A stretch of DNA of 49,604 nucleotides from assembly GCA_001303785.1 (NCBI GenBank), contig LJUJ01000019.1:1-49604 (forward strand), read 5' to 3'. This DNA comes from Caldifarciminota bacterium SM23_42. Its GTDB lineage: Bacteria > Hydrothermota > Tepidihabitantia > SM23-42. The notes below the pieces were generated by a model. That model did no database searches. It had not been told where the DNA came from and saw nothing but the letters and a program-made list of their open reading frames with translations. Of this stretch, positions 14,890 through 23,174 are shown one piece after another. Position 1 is the stretch's first letter. Each line of letters opens with the position of its first letter. The translations under genes were made by a program, and so were the position numbers.

Positions 14890-16959
14890 TCACTCTTCTG
14901 TAAGTGCTGACAATTTCTGCATTGCTCTATTTTTCAAAACATGAGACTCGGCAATCAAATTTGCCTGTAAATAGTATTCTCTGCCGCTGGGGCTGTCTCC
15001 AATCGCCACGGATGCATCACCGGCGAGTATCAAGGCTAATGCTGCATCTTCTCTATTTTGTTTGAACACCTCACAGGCTTTCAGGTAATTCTCCCTAGCC
15101 GACAAGAATTCTTCCGTCTCAAAATACAAATCGCCGATCTCCATATAGACATCTGCTCTGTCGCTGACCTTCTCAACCAAGTCTAGAAGAATGCTTGTTG
15201 CCGTGTTATAGTCGCCTTGACTCCTCAAAGCTCTAGACTTTAGTAGATACGCGTCGGCCAGATAGGTGGATTTTGGATATTCGAATATCAGCCGTTCAAC
15301 CATTGCCACTGATTCCTTGTTCTGCTCCAAATCAGCGTAGATACTCGCGATTTTAATTATCGCATTTTCACGATACCTATTCGAGTCTAAAAGAAGATTG
15401 TAGTAGTACAATGCTGAATCATACCTCAATTCTTCAAACCATAGTGCCCCAAGTTCATTAGCAGCATAAAGGCGATACTCACCTGTTTCTTCATTCATCA
15501 ACAATGATCGCAAGGAATTCAACACCTCATGCCTGCTGTTGATGGCCTGACTGACCTGGACTCTGAGAATTAATGCCTCGACCATTATCGTCGTGCTCGG
15601 TCTATCCTCGATAATTCTATCCAGCTCACTCATACTCTGGTAATATCTGTTCATGTCATAGAGAATCTTAGCAATTCTCAAACTTGTCTTGGAAATCAAC
15701 CTTGAATCTGGGTTTTCCCTAACATATCTCCTCAGAGCATCAACCAGCGACGGATATTCTTTCAAGTGATATTTTGTCTCGTATATTCGCAAAGCGACTT
15801 CATCCGAGATTTCCGGGGAAGGATAAAACTGAGCTACACTATAATAGACACTCAGAGCGTTGCTATATTCACCCATGTTGAAATAGGAATTTCCAATTCC
15901 CTGCAGAGCCGATGCTACATATGATGATTTCGGGAAAAAATCTACGAGTTGTCGCCAGAAATCAAGGGCGTTATGATATTCTTTACGCTTGTAGTTGATC
16001 GAAGCCAGAATATACAACGCTCGATCCGCATATGATGACTTAGGAAACAACTCCCGGTGCCGCAACAAGCACACCTCTGATTTCGCCCATAGACCCAGAA
16101 AATACTCTGTCCTCCCCTTAAAGAAGAGGAATTCATCCACTGAATCGGGTAGATCCCTTAAGTAGATCCTTGCCGAATCGAATTTTGCCTCGTCACTCAA
16201 TAACTTACCCATTAGAAATCTTGCGTTGTCGTCGGGAACGAGTGATAGATATTCTCGTAAATATTGCTTTGCTTTGTGCTGGTTTTTCAAGAGGATAAGT
16301 TCTTTACTCGCCTCGAATAACCCCCAAAGCATTAGTGTATCGTCAGGACTATGACTTATGATCGTATCCAACAGGGCGAGGCTTTTCTCATGCTCTCCCA
16401 ATTTTGCATAAGCCAGAGCAAGCCCCATTTCTCGATAGCCAAAAAACCCATCTACCTGCTGATACAACTCAATCGCTTCCTCATATTGCGTTTCGGCATA
16501 CCTCCGCTGTGCTTCATCCAATTTTTCGTAACCTGAAACGAAATTGGCCAATCTCTGTTTACCGTCGATATCTGGTACGTATTGTAAAAAATCCAATGCA
16601 TCACCAATATTGTTTTGCCTCAGATAAATCAAGCTTAGGTAGTAACACGACTGCCAAACATCACTCCTTATCTGGTAGAATGATTCAAAGTGGTGAACCG
16701 CCCGTCCAAAATCGTCCAACCGGTAGTGGGCAACACCGAGATAAAAATGTGCCGTAGGGATTACTTGTTTCACCCGCTCGAATAGCGTAATGCTCCCCTC
16801 CAAATCACCTCTTGCAAGCCGAGATATTCCAGCCCGATAACAGTTATCATAGCTCGGATCCGTAGCGACCGTGATTTCGTGAAACCTGTCGATGTCTTCT
16901 GTCTTTTCGGTTACCGGATGAGTGATTAATGCAATGAGAATTATCAATAGGTCACTCAA
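14890..16959 (-). CDS. Large tetratricopeptide-repeat protein, exported
   Basis: This 689-residue protein begins with a hydrophobic segment (LLIILIALITHPV) consistent with an uncleaved or short signal. It continues as an almost unbroken array of TPR-like helical pairs, for example FGRAVHHFESFYQ, YHNALDFWRQLVDFFPKSSY and YNTATSILLDLVEKVSD. The many YxxALxxYxxLxxxFPxSxY blocks resemble YbgF/CpoB- and BamD-type periplasmic TPR proteins that work at the outer membrane. The exact role is unknown. Its start overlaps the stop of the small lipoprotein gene by 8 nt, so the pair may act together. Confidence 0.85.
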   Translation of the reverse strand: MSDLLIILIALITHPVTEKTEDIDRFHEITVATDPSYDNCYRAGISRLARGDLEGSITLFERVKQVIPTAHFYLGVAHYRLDDFGRAVHHFESFYQIRSDVWQSCYYLSLIYLRQNNIGDALDFLQYVPDIDGKQRLANFVSGYEKLDEAQRRYAETQYEEAIELYQQVDGFFGYREMGLALAYAKLGEHEKSLALLDTIISHSPDDTLMLWGLFEASKELILLKNQHKAKQYLREYLSLVPDDNARFLMGKLLSDEAKFDSARIYLRDLPDSVDEFLFFKGRTEYFLGLWAKSEVCLLRHRELFPKSSYADRALYILASINYKRKEYHNALDFWRQLVDFFPKSSYVASALQGIGNSYFNMGEYSNALSVYYSVAQFYPSPEISDEVALRIYETKYHLKEYPSLVDALRRYVRENPDSRLISKTSLRIAKILYDMNRYYQSMSELDRIIEDRPSTTIMVEALILRVQVSQAINSRHEVLNSLRSLLMNEETGEYRLYAANELGALWFEELRYDSALYYYNLLLDSNRYRENAIIKIASIYADLEQNKESVAMVERLIFEYPKSTYLADAYLLKSRALRSQGDYNTATSILLDLVEKVSDRADVYMEIGDLYFETEEFLSARENYLKACEVFKQNREDAALALILAGDASVAIGDSPSGREYYLQANLIAESHVLKNRAMQKLSALTEE

Positions 16960-17383
16960 GAGGAACCTCGGAAGTATACACCATCAGGAGTTTTTGTGAC
17001 TCAAGATCGAATAGGAACTGTATCTGATATCCGGCATACACCGGGTGTTCAATGATTCTGGCGAAGTATCGTAGCACCATAAGATTCTTTCTCTCATCGA
17101 GAGCAGCGAATTTAAACCGATATGCATTATAGGGGATTGTGTAGAATCTCTCACTTATTAAATCCAGCACATTAGAATTCCTCTCTATTTCCCTGCGCAG
17201 AGCATCGACGAACCCCTTATGCTCCTTGCCCTCCCCCAAGAATCTCAACTGACCACGGTAAGTATCCTTGCAAACAATACTGAAATCACCGCGCCGTATG
17301 TTACTTAACGCATCGTGCTTCCTGCACGACAAGAAGGGGAAAATGACTAAAACAACTAACGAAATAGCAAAGAGTCTTTGCAT
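16952..17383 (-). CDS. Small lipoprotein of unknown function
   Basis: This is a 143-residue protein. Residues 1-20 form a lipoprotein signal with the lipobox FLSC, followed by RKHDALSN. The mature part has charged and hydrophobic alternation but no motif I recognise. GGAGGAG lies 5 nt before the ATG, right at the xerC/D stop. It is coupled to the downstream TPR gene by an 8-nt overlap. I expect it to be anchored in the outer membrane, or the inner membrane facing the periplasm. Confidence 0.75.
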   Translation of the reverse strand: MQRLFAISLVVLVIFPFLSCRKHDALSNIRRGDFSIVCKDTYRGQLRFLGEGKEHKGFVDALRREIERNSNVLDLISERFYTIPYNAYRFKFAALDERKNLMVLRYFARIIEHPVYAGYQIQFLFDLESQKLLMVYTSEVPLE

Positions 17384-17385
17384 GA

Positions 17386-18267
17386 TTACTCCTCCGCTCT
17401 GGGATGTGCTTTTTTGTAAATTTCCTTTAAACGCTTGGTTGTGAGATGCGTATATATCTGTACCGTAGAGAGGGAAGAATGTCCTAAGAGCTCCTGTACT
17501 GCTCTCAAATCCGCTCCTCGCTCAAGCAAATGCGTAGCAAAACTATGTCTGAGAATATGGGGATTGGTACCCGAAGCCCGGGCAACACTAATCAAATGCT
17601 TGCGTACAATACGCTGCAAAGATCTGGAGGTAAGGCGGCCGCCACGATAATTGAGAAAAAGAGCAGTAAGTGTCCTCTGATCTCCCTGCCGTGACTTACG
17701 TGAACGAAGGTATCTGAGAATCGCCTCCCCGGCTCTTCTGCCGAGAGGAAGAATCCTCTCTTTCCCACCTTTACCCATGACCCTGACCTCTTCTTTGTGA
17801 AAATCAATATCGCTGACATCTAAACCGGTGAGCTCGCTCGCGCGCAATCCACAGGAATACAGTAGTTCCATGATCGCGCAATCTCTTGGGTCTTTAATTT
17901 TCAAACTTTCCTCAATCTGTTCATATGTGAGAAACCCGGGAAGGTGCTTTTTCTTCTTGGGCGTTTTGATCACATCTGCTGGATTATCAGATATCAATCC
18001 AATCTTCTTCAGTGTTTTGAAAAACGACTTCAGGCTGGAGAGTTTTCTTGCCACCGTTGATGTATCGAGACCATACTTGAGAAGAAACGCAATATAGTAC
18101 GATACAACGTTACCATCTACTTGTGAAATCTCTTTGTCATGTAAAAAATCGAGGAATACCTCGATATCCTTACGGTAAGCTCTTATTGTGTGCTTAGAGT
18201 AGTTCTTCTCCTTCTCGAGGTAGCAGACGAAATCAACTAATTTGCTTGAGAGATATTCTGCATCCAT
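17386..18267 (-). CDS. Tyrosine recombinase XerC/XerD
   Basis: This is a chromosome-dimer-resolution type recombinase. From the chosen start, the six catalytic residues are Arg142 (GLRASEL), Lys166 (GKGGKER), His237 and Arg240 (HILRHSFATH), His263 (LLGHSS) and Tyr272 (QIYTHL). An N-terminal SAM-like core-binding domain is present (EKNYSKHTIRAYRKDIEVF). The 293-residue length fits XerC/D. I use the ATG at 18267 because the upstream ATG at 18282 lies inside the -10 box. Without a second copy in view I cannot choose between XerC and XerD. It is the first gene of a three-gene operon with the lipoprotein and TPR genes. Confidence 0.92.
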   Translation of the reverse strand: MDAEYLSSKLVDFVCYLEKEKNYSKHTIRAYRKDIEVFLDFLHDKEISQVDGNVVSYYIAFLLKYGLDTSTVARKLSSLKSFFKTLKKIGLISDNPADVIKTPKKKKHLPGFLTYEQIEESLKIKDPRDCAIMELLYSCGLRASELTGLDVSDIDFHKEEVRVMGKGGKERILPLGRRAGEAILRYLRSRKSRQGDQRTLTALFLNYRGGRLTSRSLQRIVRKHLISVARASGTNPHILRHSFATHLLERGADLRAVQELLGHSSLSTVQIYTHLTTKRLKEIYKKAHPRAEE

Positions 18268-18280
18268 ACATCGACGAACC

Positions 18281-18308
18281 ATTCTACCATTTATATTGCT
18301 GTTGTCAA
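18281..18308 (-). promoter_or_regulatory. Promoter of the xerC/D operon
   Basis: On the minus strand TTGACA (18308-18303), a 16-bp spacer and TAGAAT (18286-18281). The start codon at 18267 lies 13 nt after the -10 box, leaving a leader of about 6 nt with no Shine-Dalgarno sequence. Confidence 0.7.
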
Positions 18309-18319
18309 GGTTTGAATCG

Positions 18320-18347
18320 AATGTAGACGATAATAGTGTTGCTACAT
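18320..18347 (-). terminator. Hairpin downstream of the isomerase gene
   Basis: The arms ATGTAG and CTACAT enclose about 15 nt, between the isomerase stop and the xerC/D promoter. It resembles the hairpin at 4334-4363 in both arm sequence (TGTAGCA...CTACATT) and position. No strong U-run is present. Confidence 0.35.
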
Positions 18348-18370
18348 GAGTCTATTGTGGGAGGTGTTTA

Positions 18371-19345
18371 TCACTTCATCTTCGAAAGTTCTCTTTTCAA
18401 GCTTTCAATCCTATCTACTCGCATCGGGTTAACGCCGGTCGCTAGTGCCAAATAGTAGCTGACAAAGTCACCCAACATTATTGCCCAGAAGACGCGCTGC
18501 ATCTTGTTTCTGCCCTGCGAATCGATGTCCATCATGCAACGCAATTCATTCTTGACCAACATCTTCAGCAACCGGCGCCGAAGTTTGTTCCTAGGATGCG
18601 CCCCTGGATCATTGAGGAACAGCAGCATGATATCGGCGTTGAATTTCTTCGGTCTGCCAAGACCCACAATCTCGTTGTGATTCATCTCGGGTATAACATT
18701 ACAGTGAACAAGGACCTCCGCATTTTCATTCAGCTGACACCGCCAGCGATTCGCAACAGGTACAAAAGTTGAAGAATCAGCGTACAGAATCAGCAGCTTA
18801 CCGACTAACTTCTTTGCCAGTCTTCTTGCCTTCTTTTCAATACCGTCCCTTTGTTGACACAAGAAAGTGGATAGGTCAACGAGTCCCTTCCTTGGATCAT
18901 CTCCCAACAAGTGTGCATGATACAAGACGATGGGTAAAGGTGCGAAAAGGTATCCCAAGGCGCCACGCGGCGGTAGTCCTTGAGGCACGTGGATCTTATA
19001 TCGTGATTTCTTCGCGTAAAGTTTACCATCCGATGATATAACCACCGTGTCGATTTTGCGCTTGGATAACTGTCGATAGTTGCTCAAGGTTTCTTCCGTA
19101 TTACCCGAATAGCTCACCAGAATGGCTAGTGTATTCTTGTCGACAAATGCAGGAATATCATAGTCTTTGTTGGACACAATCTGAATCCCAGGATACGCTG
19201 CCGAGAGTATTTCGCCACTGATACCGGAACCGCCCATGCCACAGATTAATACTCTTTCGTACCGCTTGCTGAAAGAAAAATCCGGTACGGAACTGACTGC
19301 CTCTACTATTTGGTCAGGTAGTGAATAAATTATCTCACGCATCAT
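18371..19345 (-). CDS. Bifunctional phosphoglucose/phosphomannose isomerase, SIS-domain
   Basis: The enzyme would interconvert glucose 6-phosphate or mannose 6-phosphate with fructose 6-phosphate. The N-terminal SIS domain shows CGMGGSGISGE (residues 35-45), and SYSGNTEETLS lies near residue 90, both sugar-phosphate contacts. The RGALGYLFAPLPIVLY and PEMNHNEIVG stretches are characteristic of the small bifunctional PGI/PMI family, and 324 residues is its usual length. The start overlaps the Enzyme I stop by 4 nt. Placement at the end of a mannose-family PTS operon supports mannose 6-phosphate as the physiological substrate; that part is inference. Confidence 0.88.
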   Translation of the reverse strand: MMREIIYSLPDQIVEAVSSVPDFSFSKRYERVLICGMGGSGISGEILSAAYPGIQIVSNKDYDIPAFVDKNTLAILVSYSGNTEETLSNYRQLSKRKIDTVVISSDGKLYAKKSRYKIHVPQGLPPRGALGYLFAPLPIVLYHAHLLGDDPRKGLVDLSTFLCQQRDGIEKKARRLAKKLVGKLLILYADSSTFVPVANRWRCQLNENAEVLVHCNVIPEMNHNEIVGLGRPKKFNADIMLLFLNDPGAHPRNKLRRRLLKMLVKNELRCMMDIDSQGRNKMQRVFWAIMLGDFVSYYLALATGVNPMRVDRIESLKRELSKMK

Positions 19346-21090
19346 TTTATCCCTTCAATACCTGGGAATTTTTTTCGAATCGCTCGCCGCAAGAACTTCT
19401 TAACCTCAACTGCCCCGCGAAACTTCAGTGCTTTCGCAGCAATCTCTTCGCATTCCTGCACCGTGAGTGCCCGTAAGACCATCTTCGCCTTTGGTATCGC
19501 AACCGGGCTCATCGACAACTCATCGATGCCGAATCCTATGAGGAGCGGAATAGCCAAGGGATCGGCTGCGAGCTCACCACACAAGCCCACCCATATGTGT
19601 GCTTTGTGACCGGCGTCAATTACTTGTTTGATCAACCGCAATACCGCAGGGTGGAAATGGTCAAACAAATGGCTAACGCGCTCGTTGCCGCGATCCACAG
19701 CCAAAACATATTGAGTTAGATCATTAGACCCGATACTGAAGAAATCGACATGTGCGGCGAAATGCGAACTCATTAGCGCCGCGGACGGAGTTTCCACCAT
19801 GATACCCACCTGTATGTGATCATCAAAGTCGACCTTCTCTTTTTTCAATTCTTTCTTCACTTCATTGAAGATTATCTTGGCCTTCTTGATTTCCTCAAAC
19901 GTCGAGATCATAGGGTACATAATCCTTATGTTTCTGTTCACCGACGCCCGCAGAATGGCCCGTAACTGTATTTTGAAAAAATCCAAATCGTCAAGGCTGA
20001 CCCGCATTGCCCGCCAACCGAGAAACGGATTCGCCTCGTGATAATCAGAAAATATCTTATCGCCGCCGAGATCGTAAGTCCTGATGATTACTGGATCCGG
20101 TTCCATCTTCTTCGCCAACTCATTGTACACACGGAATTGCTCTTCTTCAGATGGATTACCTCGACGTGTCAGATAGAGAAATTCGGTACGAAACAATCCG
20201 ATGCCCATGGCCCCGTATTTCTTAGCATGCGTATATTCGACAAAAAACTCGATATTTGCCGATATATCGAGCTGACGTCCATCACGCGTTTTTGCCGGCA
20301 ATTCACAAAAAGGCGAAAGCATCTTCTGATACTCGACTTCTTTTCGTATTTCACCCTTATAAAACTGATTTCGGCCGGGCGTCGGGTTCTTGATGAGAAT
20401 ACCACGGTTACCGTCAAGAATCACCCTCTCGCCGTTTTCTATTCTTGCAAGCAAACCTTCCACACCGACAACCGCCGGTATTTCCAAGGCTCGCGCCGTG
20501 ATTGCGGTATGGGAAGTCCGACCGCCTACTTCAATCGCAATTCCCAAAACATTATCAGGATTTATCAAGGCGGCTACCGAAGGTGATATATCGTGAGCGA
20601 CGAGAACCGAACCCTTCGGCACGTCAATCACGGAGGCGTGAGTCATATCCAAGAGGTTCCTCAATACCCTCGTACCAACATCCCAGATATCGGCGACACG
20701 TTCTCTTAGATACTGATCCTTGCTGGCCCCAAGTTTCCTAGCATATTCGTCGAGAACTCGATGATAGACATACTCGGCATTCATCTCCTCGGACTTGATT
20801 CTTTTCTTCACTGTTTCGATTATTTCACGGTCTCTGAGCATCAAAATCTGAGCATCAAGAAATTGTGCGAAATCGGCACCTATTTCTTTGTTGATACGTT
20901 CCTTTATATTTGTCAATTCCTGTTTGGTTTTTTCCAACGCATCCAGGAACCGTTCGATTTCCCCTTTTAGATACATCGAGGGAACTGGTGTCTGCACAAC
21001 CTTGATTTCCTTTGTTTCATATACGAAAACAGTGCCCTGAGAAATACCCTTTGACACTGCAATCCCTTTTAGTATTCTCTCCTTTGCCAT
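19342..21090 (-). CDS. ptsI: PTS Enzyme I (PEP-protein phosphotransferase)
   Basis: Enzyme I takes phosphate from PEP and passes it to HPr. The phosphorylated His194 lies in GGRTSHTAITAR. The C-terminal PEP-binding barrel has GLFRTEFLYL, the YPMIS block and the active-site Cys in WVGLCGELAADP near residue 507, followed by GIDELSMSP. At 582 residues it is full length. Its ATG overlaps the last base of the HPr stop codon, so the two are coupled. All catalytic residues needed for phosphotransfer are present. Confidence 0.96.
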   Translation of the reverse strand: MAKERILKGIAVSKGISQGTVFVYETKEIKVVQTPVPSMYLKGEIERFLDALEKTKQELTNIKERINKEIGADFAQFLDAQILMLRDREIIETVKKRIKSEEMNAEYVYHRVLDEYARKLGASKDQYLRERVADIWDVGTRVLRNLLDMTHASVIDVPKGSVLVAHDISPSVAALINPDNVLGIAIEVGGRTSHTAITARALEIPAVVGVEGLLARIENGERVILDGNRGILIKNPTPGRNQFYKGEIRKEVEYQKMLSPFCELPAKTRDGRQLDISANIEFFVEYTHAKKYGAMGIGLFRTEFLYLTRRGNPSEEEQFRVYNELAKKMEPDPVIIRTYDLGGDKIFSDYHEANPFLGWRAMRVSLDDLDFFKIQLRAILRASVNRNIRIMYPMISTFEEIKKAKIIFNEVKKELKKEKVDFDDHIQVGIMVETPSAALMSSHFAAHVDFFSIGSNDLTQYVLAVDRGNERVSHLFDHFHPAVLRLIKQVIDAGHKAHIWVGLCGELAADPLAIPLLIGFGIDELSMSPVAIPKAKMVLRALTVQECEEIAAKALKFRGAVEVKKFLRRAIRKKFPGIEGIK

Positions 21091-21347
21091 TAGTCCTGTC
21101 CTTCCAATATTTTCCTTAAAGCGTTCATAGCCTTTTCTTCATCGTCACCACTAGTGGTCAGTACAACCTTGCTGCCTTTTTCACAAGCAAGAGTCAGGAT
21201 ACCCATGATGCTCTTGCCGCTGACTTCCACATCATCTTTCGCTATCGTAACATCGCTCTTGAACTTCTCGGCGAGTCTCACAAAACGAGATGCTGGCAAA
21301 GCATGCAAACCGTTTTCGTTGAGTATCGTTATTTTCTCTCTAATCAT
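21090..21347 (-). CDS. ptsH: HPr phosphocarrier protein
   Basis: This 85-residue protein carries the catalytic His15 in NENGLHALPASRF and Ser46 in SGKSIMGILTL. Ser46 is the regulatory site used by HPr kinase where that enzyme exists. It passes phosphate from Enzyme I to an EIIA. It sits between the IID gene (3-nt gap) and ptsI (1-nt overlap). No HPr kinase is in the window. Confidence 0.96.
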   Translation of the reverse strand: MIREKITILNENGLHALPASRFVRLAEKFKSDVTIAKDDVEVSGKSIMGILTLACEKGSKVVLTTSGDDEEKAMNALRKILEGQD

Positions 21348-21350
21348 ACT

Positions 21351-22043
21351 CTAAACCATCCCGATTATCAAGACCAAAAGCAAAACCGATATTATGATCA
21401 AAACTGCGGAATACCTTCTTACGAGCATTATCATAAATAGTGCCGTCAGCGGAATCACCAAAAGGTAGCTAACGCCAAACGCGGCCAGTGAAAACAATAG
21501 TCCACTGAGTACTGCACCAGCCGCTTCAAAGATCTCTCTCACCATCTTGAACCGTCTATCTTTCAGAAGATAAATAACATCCCAGCCCAAGTTATAACCA
21601 TCGTTGATTCCCTTGATACGATGGAACAGATGAAAAATATTGTAGATGACAAGGAAGGTAATCGGCCCGACAATGCCAAAGTGTATACCTAAAATGACTG
21701 CCAATAAGAGTAAAGCAGGACGAAGGGTACGCCAGAAAAGCAAATCGCCCGCGGACGCAAAACTGGTTTGCGCAACGGCAAGAAATTTCCCTATCTCCTC
21801 AGCCGAGGCTCGTCCTTCATCGTATGCTCTGACAGTTGCGCCCACAATGTAAGAAACCATGTAGGGATGAGTATTGAATAATCCCCTCTGGGTCTTCAAT
21901 ATTTCTGATTTTTTATCTTCACCCACACCGGCGACGAGGTCAGAAAGAAACCCCATGCTTTGCATGGACGGGAACGACCACGAGGTTTGAATGAACAAAC
22001 TATGCCAGAATATCTTTAGAAGACGACCAAAGCTAAGCCGCAT
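21351..22043 (-). CDS. PTS mannose/fructose/sorbose-family IID subunit
   Basis: IID is the second membrane subunit of the mannose-type permease. The family block GLFNTHPYMVSYIVGATVRAYDEG is clear and is followed by several C-terminal hydrophobic segments. The 230-residue length is somewhat shorter than the 270-290 of well-studied IIDs. The N-terminal QTSWSFPSMQSMGFLSDL is family-typical. The start overlaps IIC by 28 nt. Confidence 0.92.
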   Translation of the reverse strand: MRLSFGRLLKIFWHSLFIQTSWSFPSMQSMGFLSDLVAGVGEDKKSEILKTQRGLFNTHPYMVSYIVGATVRAYDEGRASAEEIGKFLAVAQTSFASAGDLLFWRTLRPALLLLAVILGIHFGIVGPITFLVIYNIFHLFHRIKGINDGYNLGWDVIYLLKDRRFKMVREIFEAAGAVLSGLLFSLAAFGVSYLLVIPLTALFMIMLVRRYSAVLIIISVLLLVLIIGMV

Positions 22044-22660
22044 ATACCTCCAATGAGCAAATAGACCACCGTTTTTATCTTCACAAAAAGATAAAAGCTA
22101 TTCGCCAATCCTATACTGATACCGATAATCATCAGGGTTTCTTTTGTTATCTGGGGGAATACGTCCGGCACCCCGATCAATTGAGAAAAAACAAACAACG
22201 GTAGGAAAAGACACAGTCCCCTGATGAACGCGGTCAACAGACCCATCGTGTGGCATATATACAGACACTCCTCGTGATGTACGAAGCGATGATACAGTTT
22301 TTCATTGAATTTACGGACGTAAATCTCCAAAATACCACCGATGATACTGCCAACCAAACCGAGCACCACAGCTAAGAACAGCGAGTGTCCAAACGAGTTG
22401 AAATTCCTTAACAAAAAATAACTACCGACCGTGATGATGCCAGCTGATTGGCCATCAGGCGGAATATCACGGCCGATGGGCAAGCCACCCAAGAACACTA
22501 GCTGAACCATCGCACCCAGGAAAATACCGAACCAGACATCTCCAAAGATTGCCCCGATGATGGTACCGGTGATAATCGGCTGTGAAATACCAAATTCCCC
22601 TAATGCGTACTTGTCCAGAATTATCGCCGCACCCAACAAACTCAAGATTATCGCATTCAT
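22016..22660 (-). CDS. PTS mannose/fructose/sorbose-family IIC subunit
   Basis: IIC is the main transmembrane channel of the permease. The 214-residue protein is almost entirely hydrophobic segments and has the family stretch GAMVQLVFLGGLPIGRDIPPDGQSAGII. It is shorter than the about 260 residues of E. coli ManY. It follows IIB by 40 nt and overlaps IID. Confidence 0.9.
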   Translation of the reverse strand: MNAIILSLLGAAIILDKYALGEFGISQPIITGTIIGAIFGDVWFGIFLGAMVQLVFLGGLPIGRDIPPDGQSAGIITVGSYFLLRNFNSFGHSLFLAVVLGLVGSIIGGILEIYVRKFNEKLYHRFVHHEECLYICHTMGLLTAFIRGLCLFLPLFVFSQLIGVPDVFPQITKETLMIIGISIGLANSFYLFVKIKTVVYLLIGGICGLALVVF

Positions 22661-22700
22661 GGCGTGATATGTTGTTCCACCTCTCCCCTAAGACCTATTA

Positions 22701-23174
22701 TCACTTTATTCCTGCCAATTTCTTGACCACATCCACCGCCACCGAGTTCGGCAGCTGTTTGCCAGTGATCTTAATCCCAAGACTGTGTAAATGAACGACC
22801 GATTTGATATCCGATGTCGAAAGATATATGTAAGGGGCAACCTCTCTTGTTCCTTCACGATAACCTAACCCGCCTACGTTAATCTCCGGGACAAGTAACC
22901 CCTTCTTGATCAATTCAGAAGCCTCACTTACTGATTCAACGAGGATCATTATCCTCTGCTTATTCTCCGCGGGTATATGTTTGACGCATTCGTTAAGTGT
23001 ATAACAAGAGAACTCAATCCCGTCGGGAATTGCGAGACGGTAAGCGCTGCAAGTCCATTCATCGCGACTTATTCTATCCGACGCCAGAACAATGCAATGA
23101 ATACCCAAAGGCCTGACCCAACCGGCAATAACCTGGCCGTGTATCAAACGATCATCAACTCTCAAGATCAACAT
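22701..23174 (-). CDS. PTS mannose/fructose/sorbose-family IIB subunit
   Basis: IIB receives phosphate on His12, within RVDDRLIHGQVIAGW, and passes it to the incoming sugar. The 157-residue length is that of a free-standing IIB domain; the IIA domain that is fused or adjacent in ManX-type systems is absent. The ATG is directly adjacent to the TGA of the receptor gene, so the receptor and permease are co-translated. Confidence 0.92.
   Translation of the reverse strand: MLILRVDDRLIHGQVIAGWVRPLGIHCIVLASDRISRDEWTCSAYRLAIPDGIEFSCYTLNECVKHIPAENKQRIMILVESVSEASELIKKGLLVPEINVGGLGYREGTREVAPYIYLSTSDIKSVVHLHSLGIKITGKQLPNSVAVDVVKKLAGIK

Noticed and set aside
18371-19345. Glucosamine-6-phosphate synthase as the function of the SIS-domain protein
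   Set aside because: There is no glutaminase domain, and length and C-terminal motifs fit the small bifunctional PGI/PMI family.
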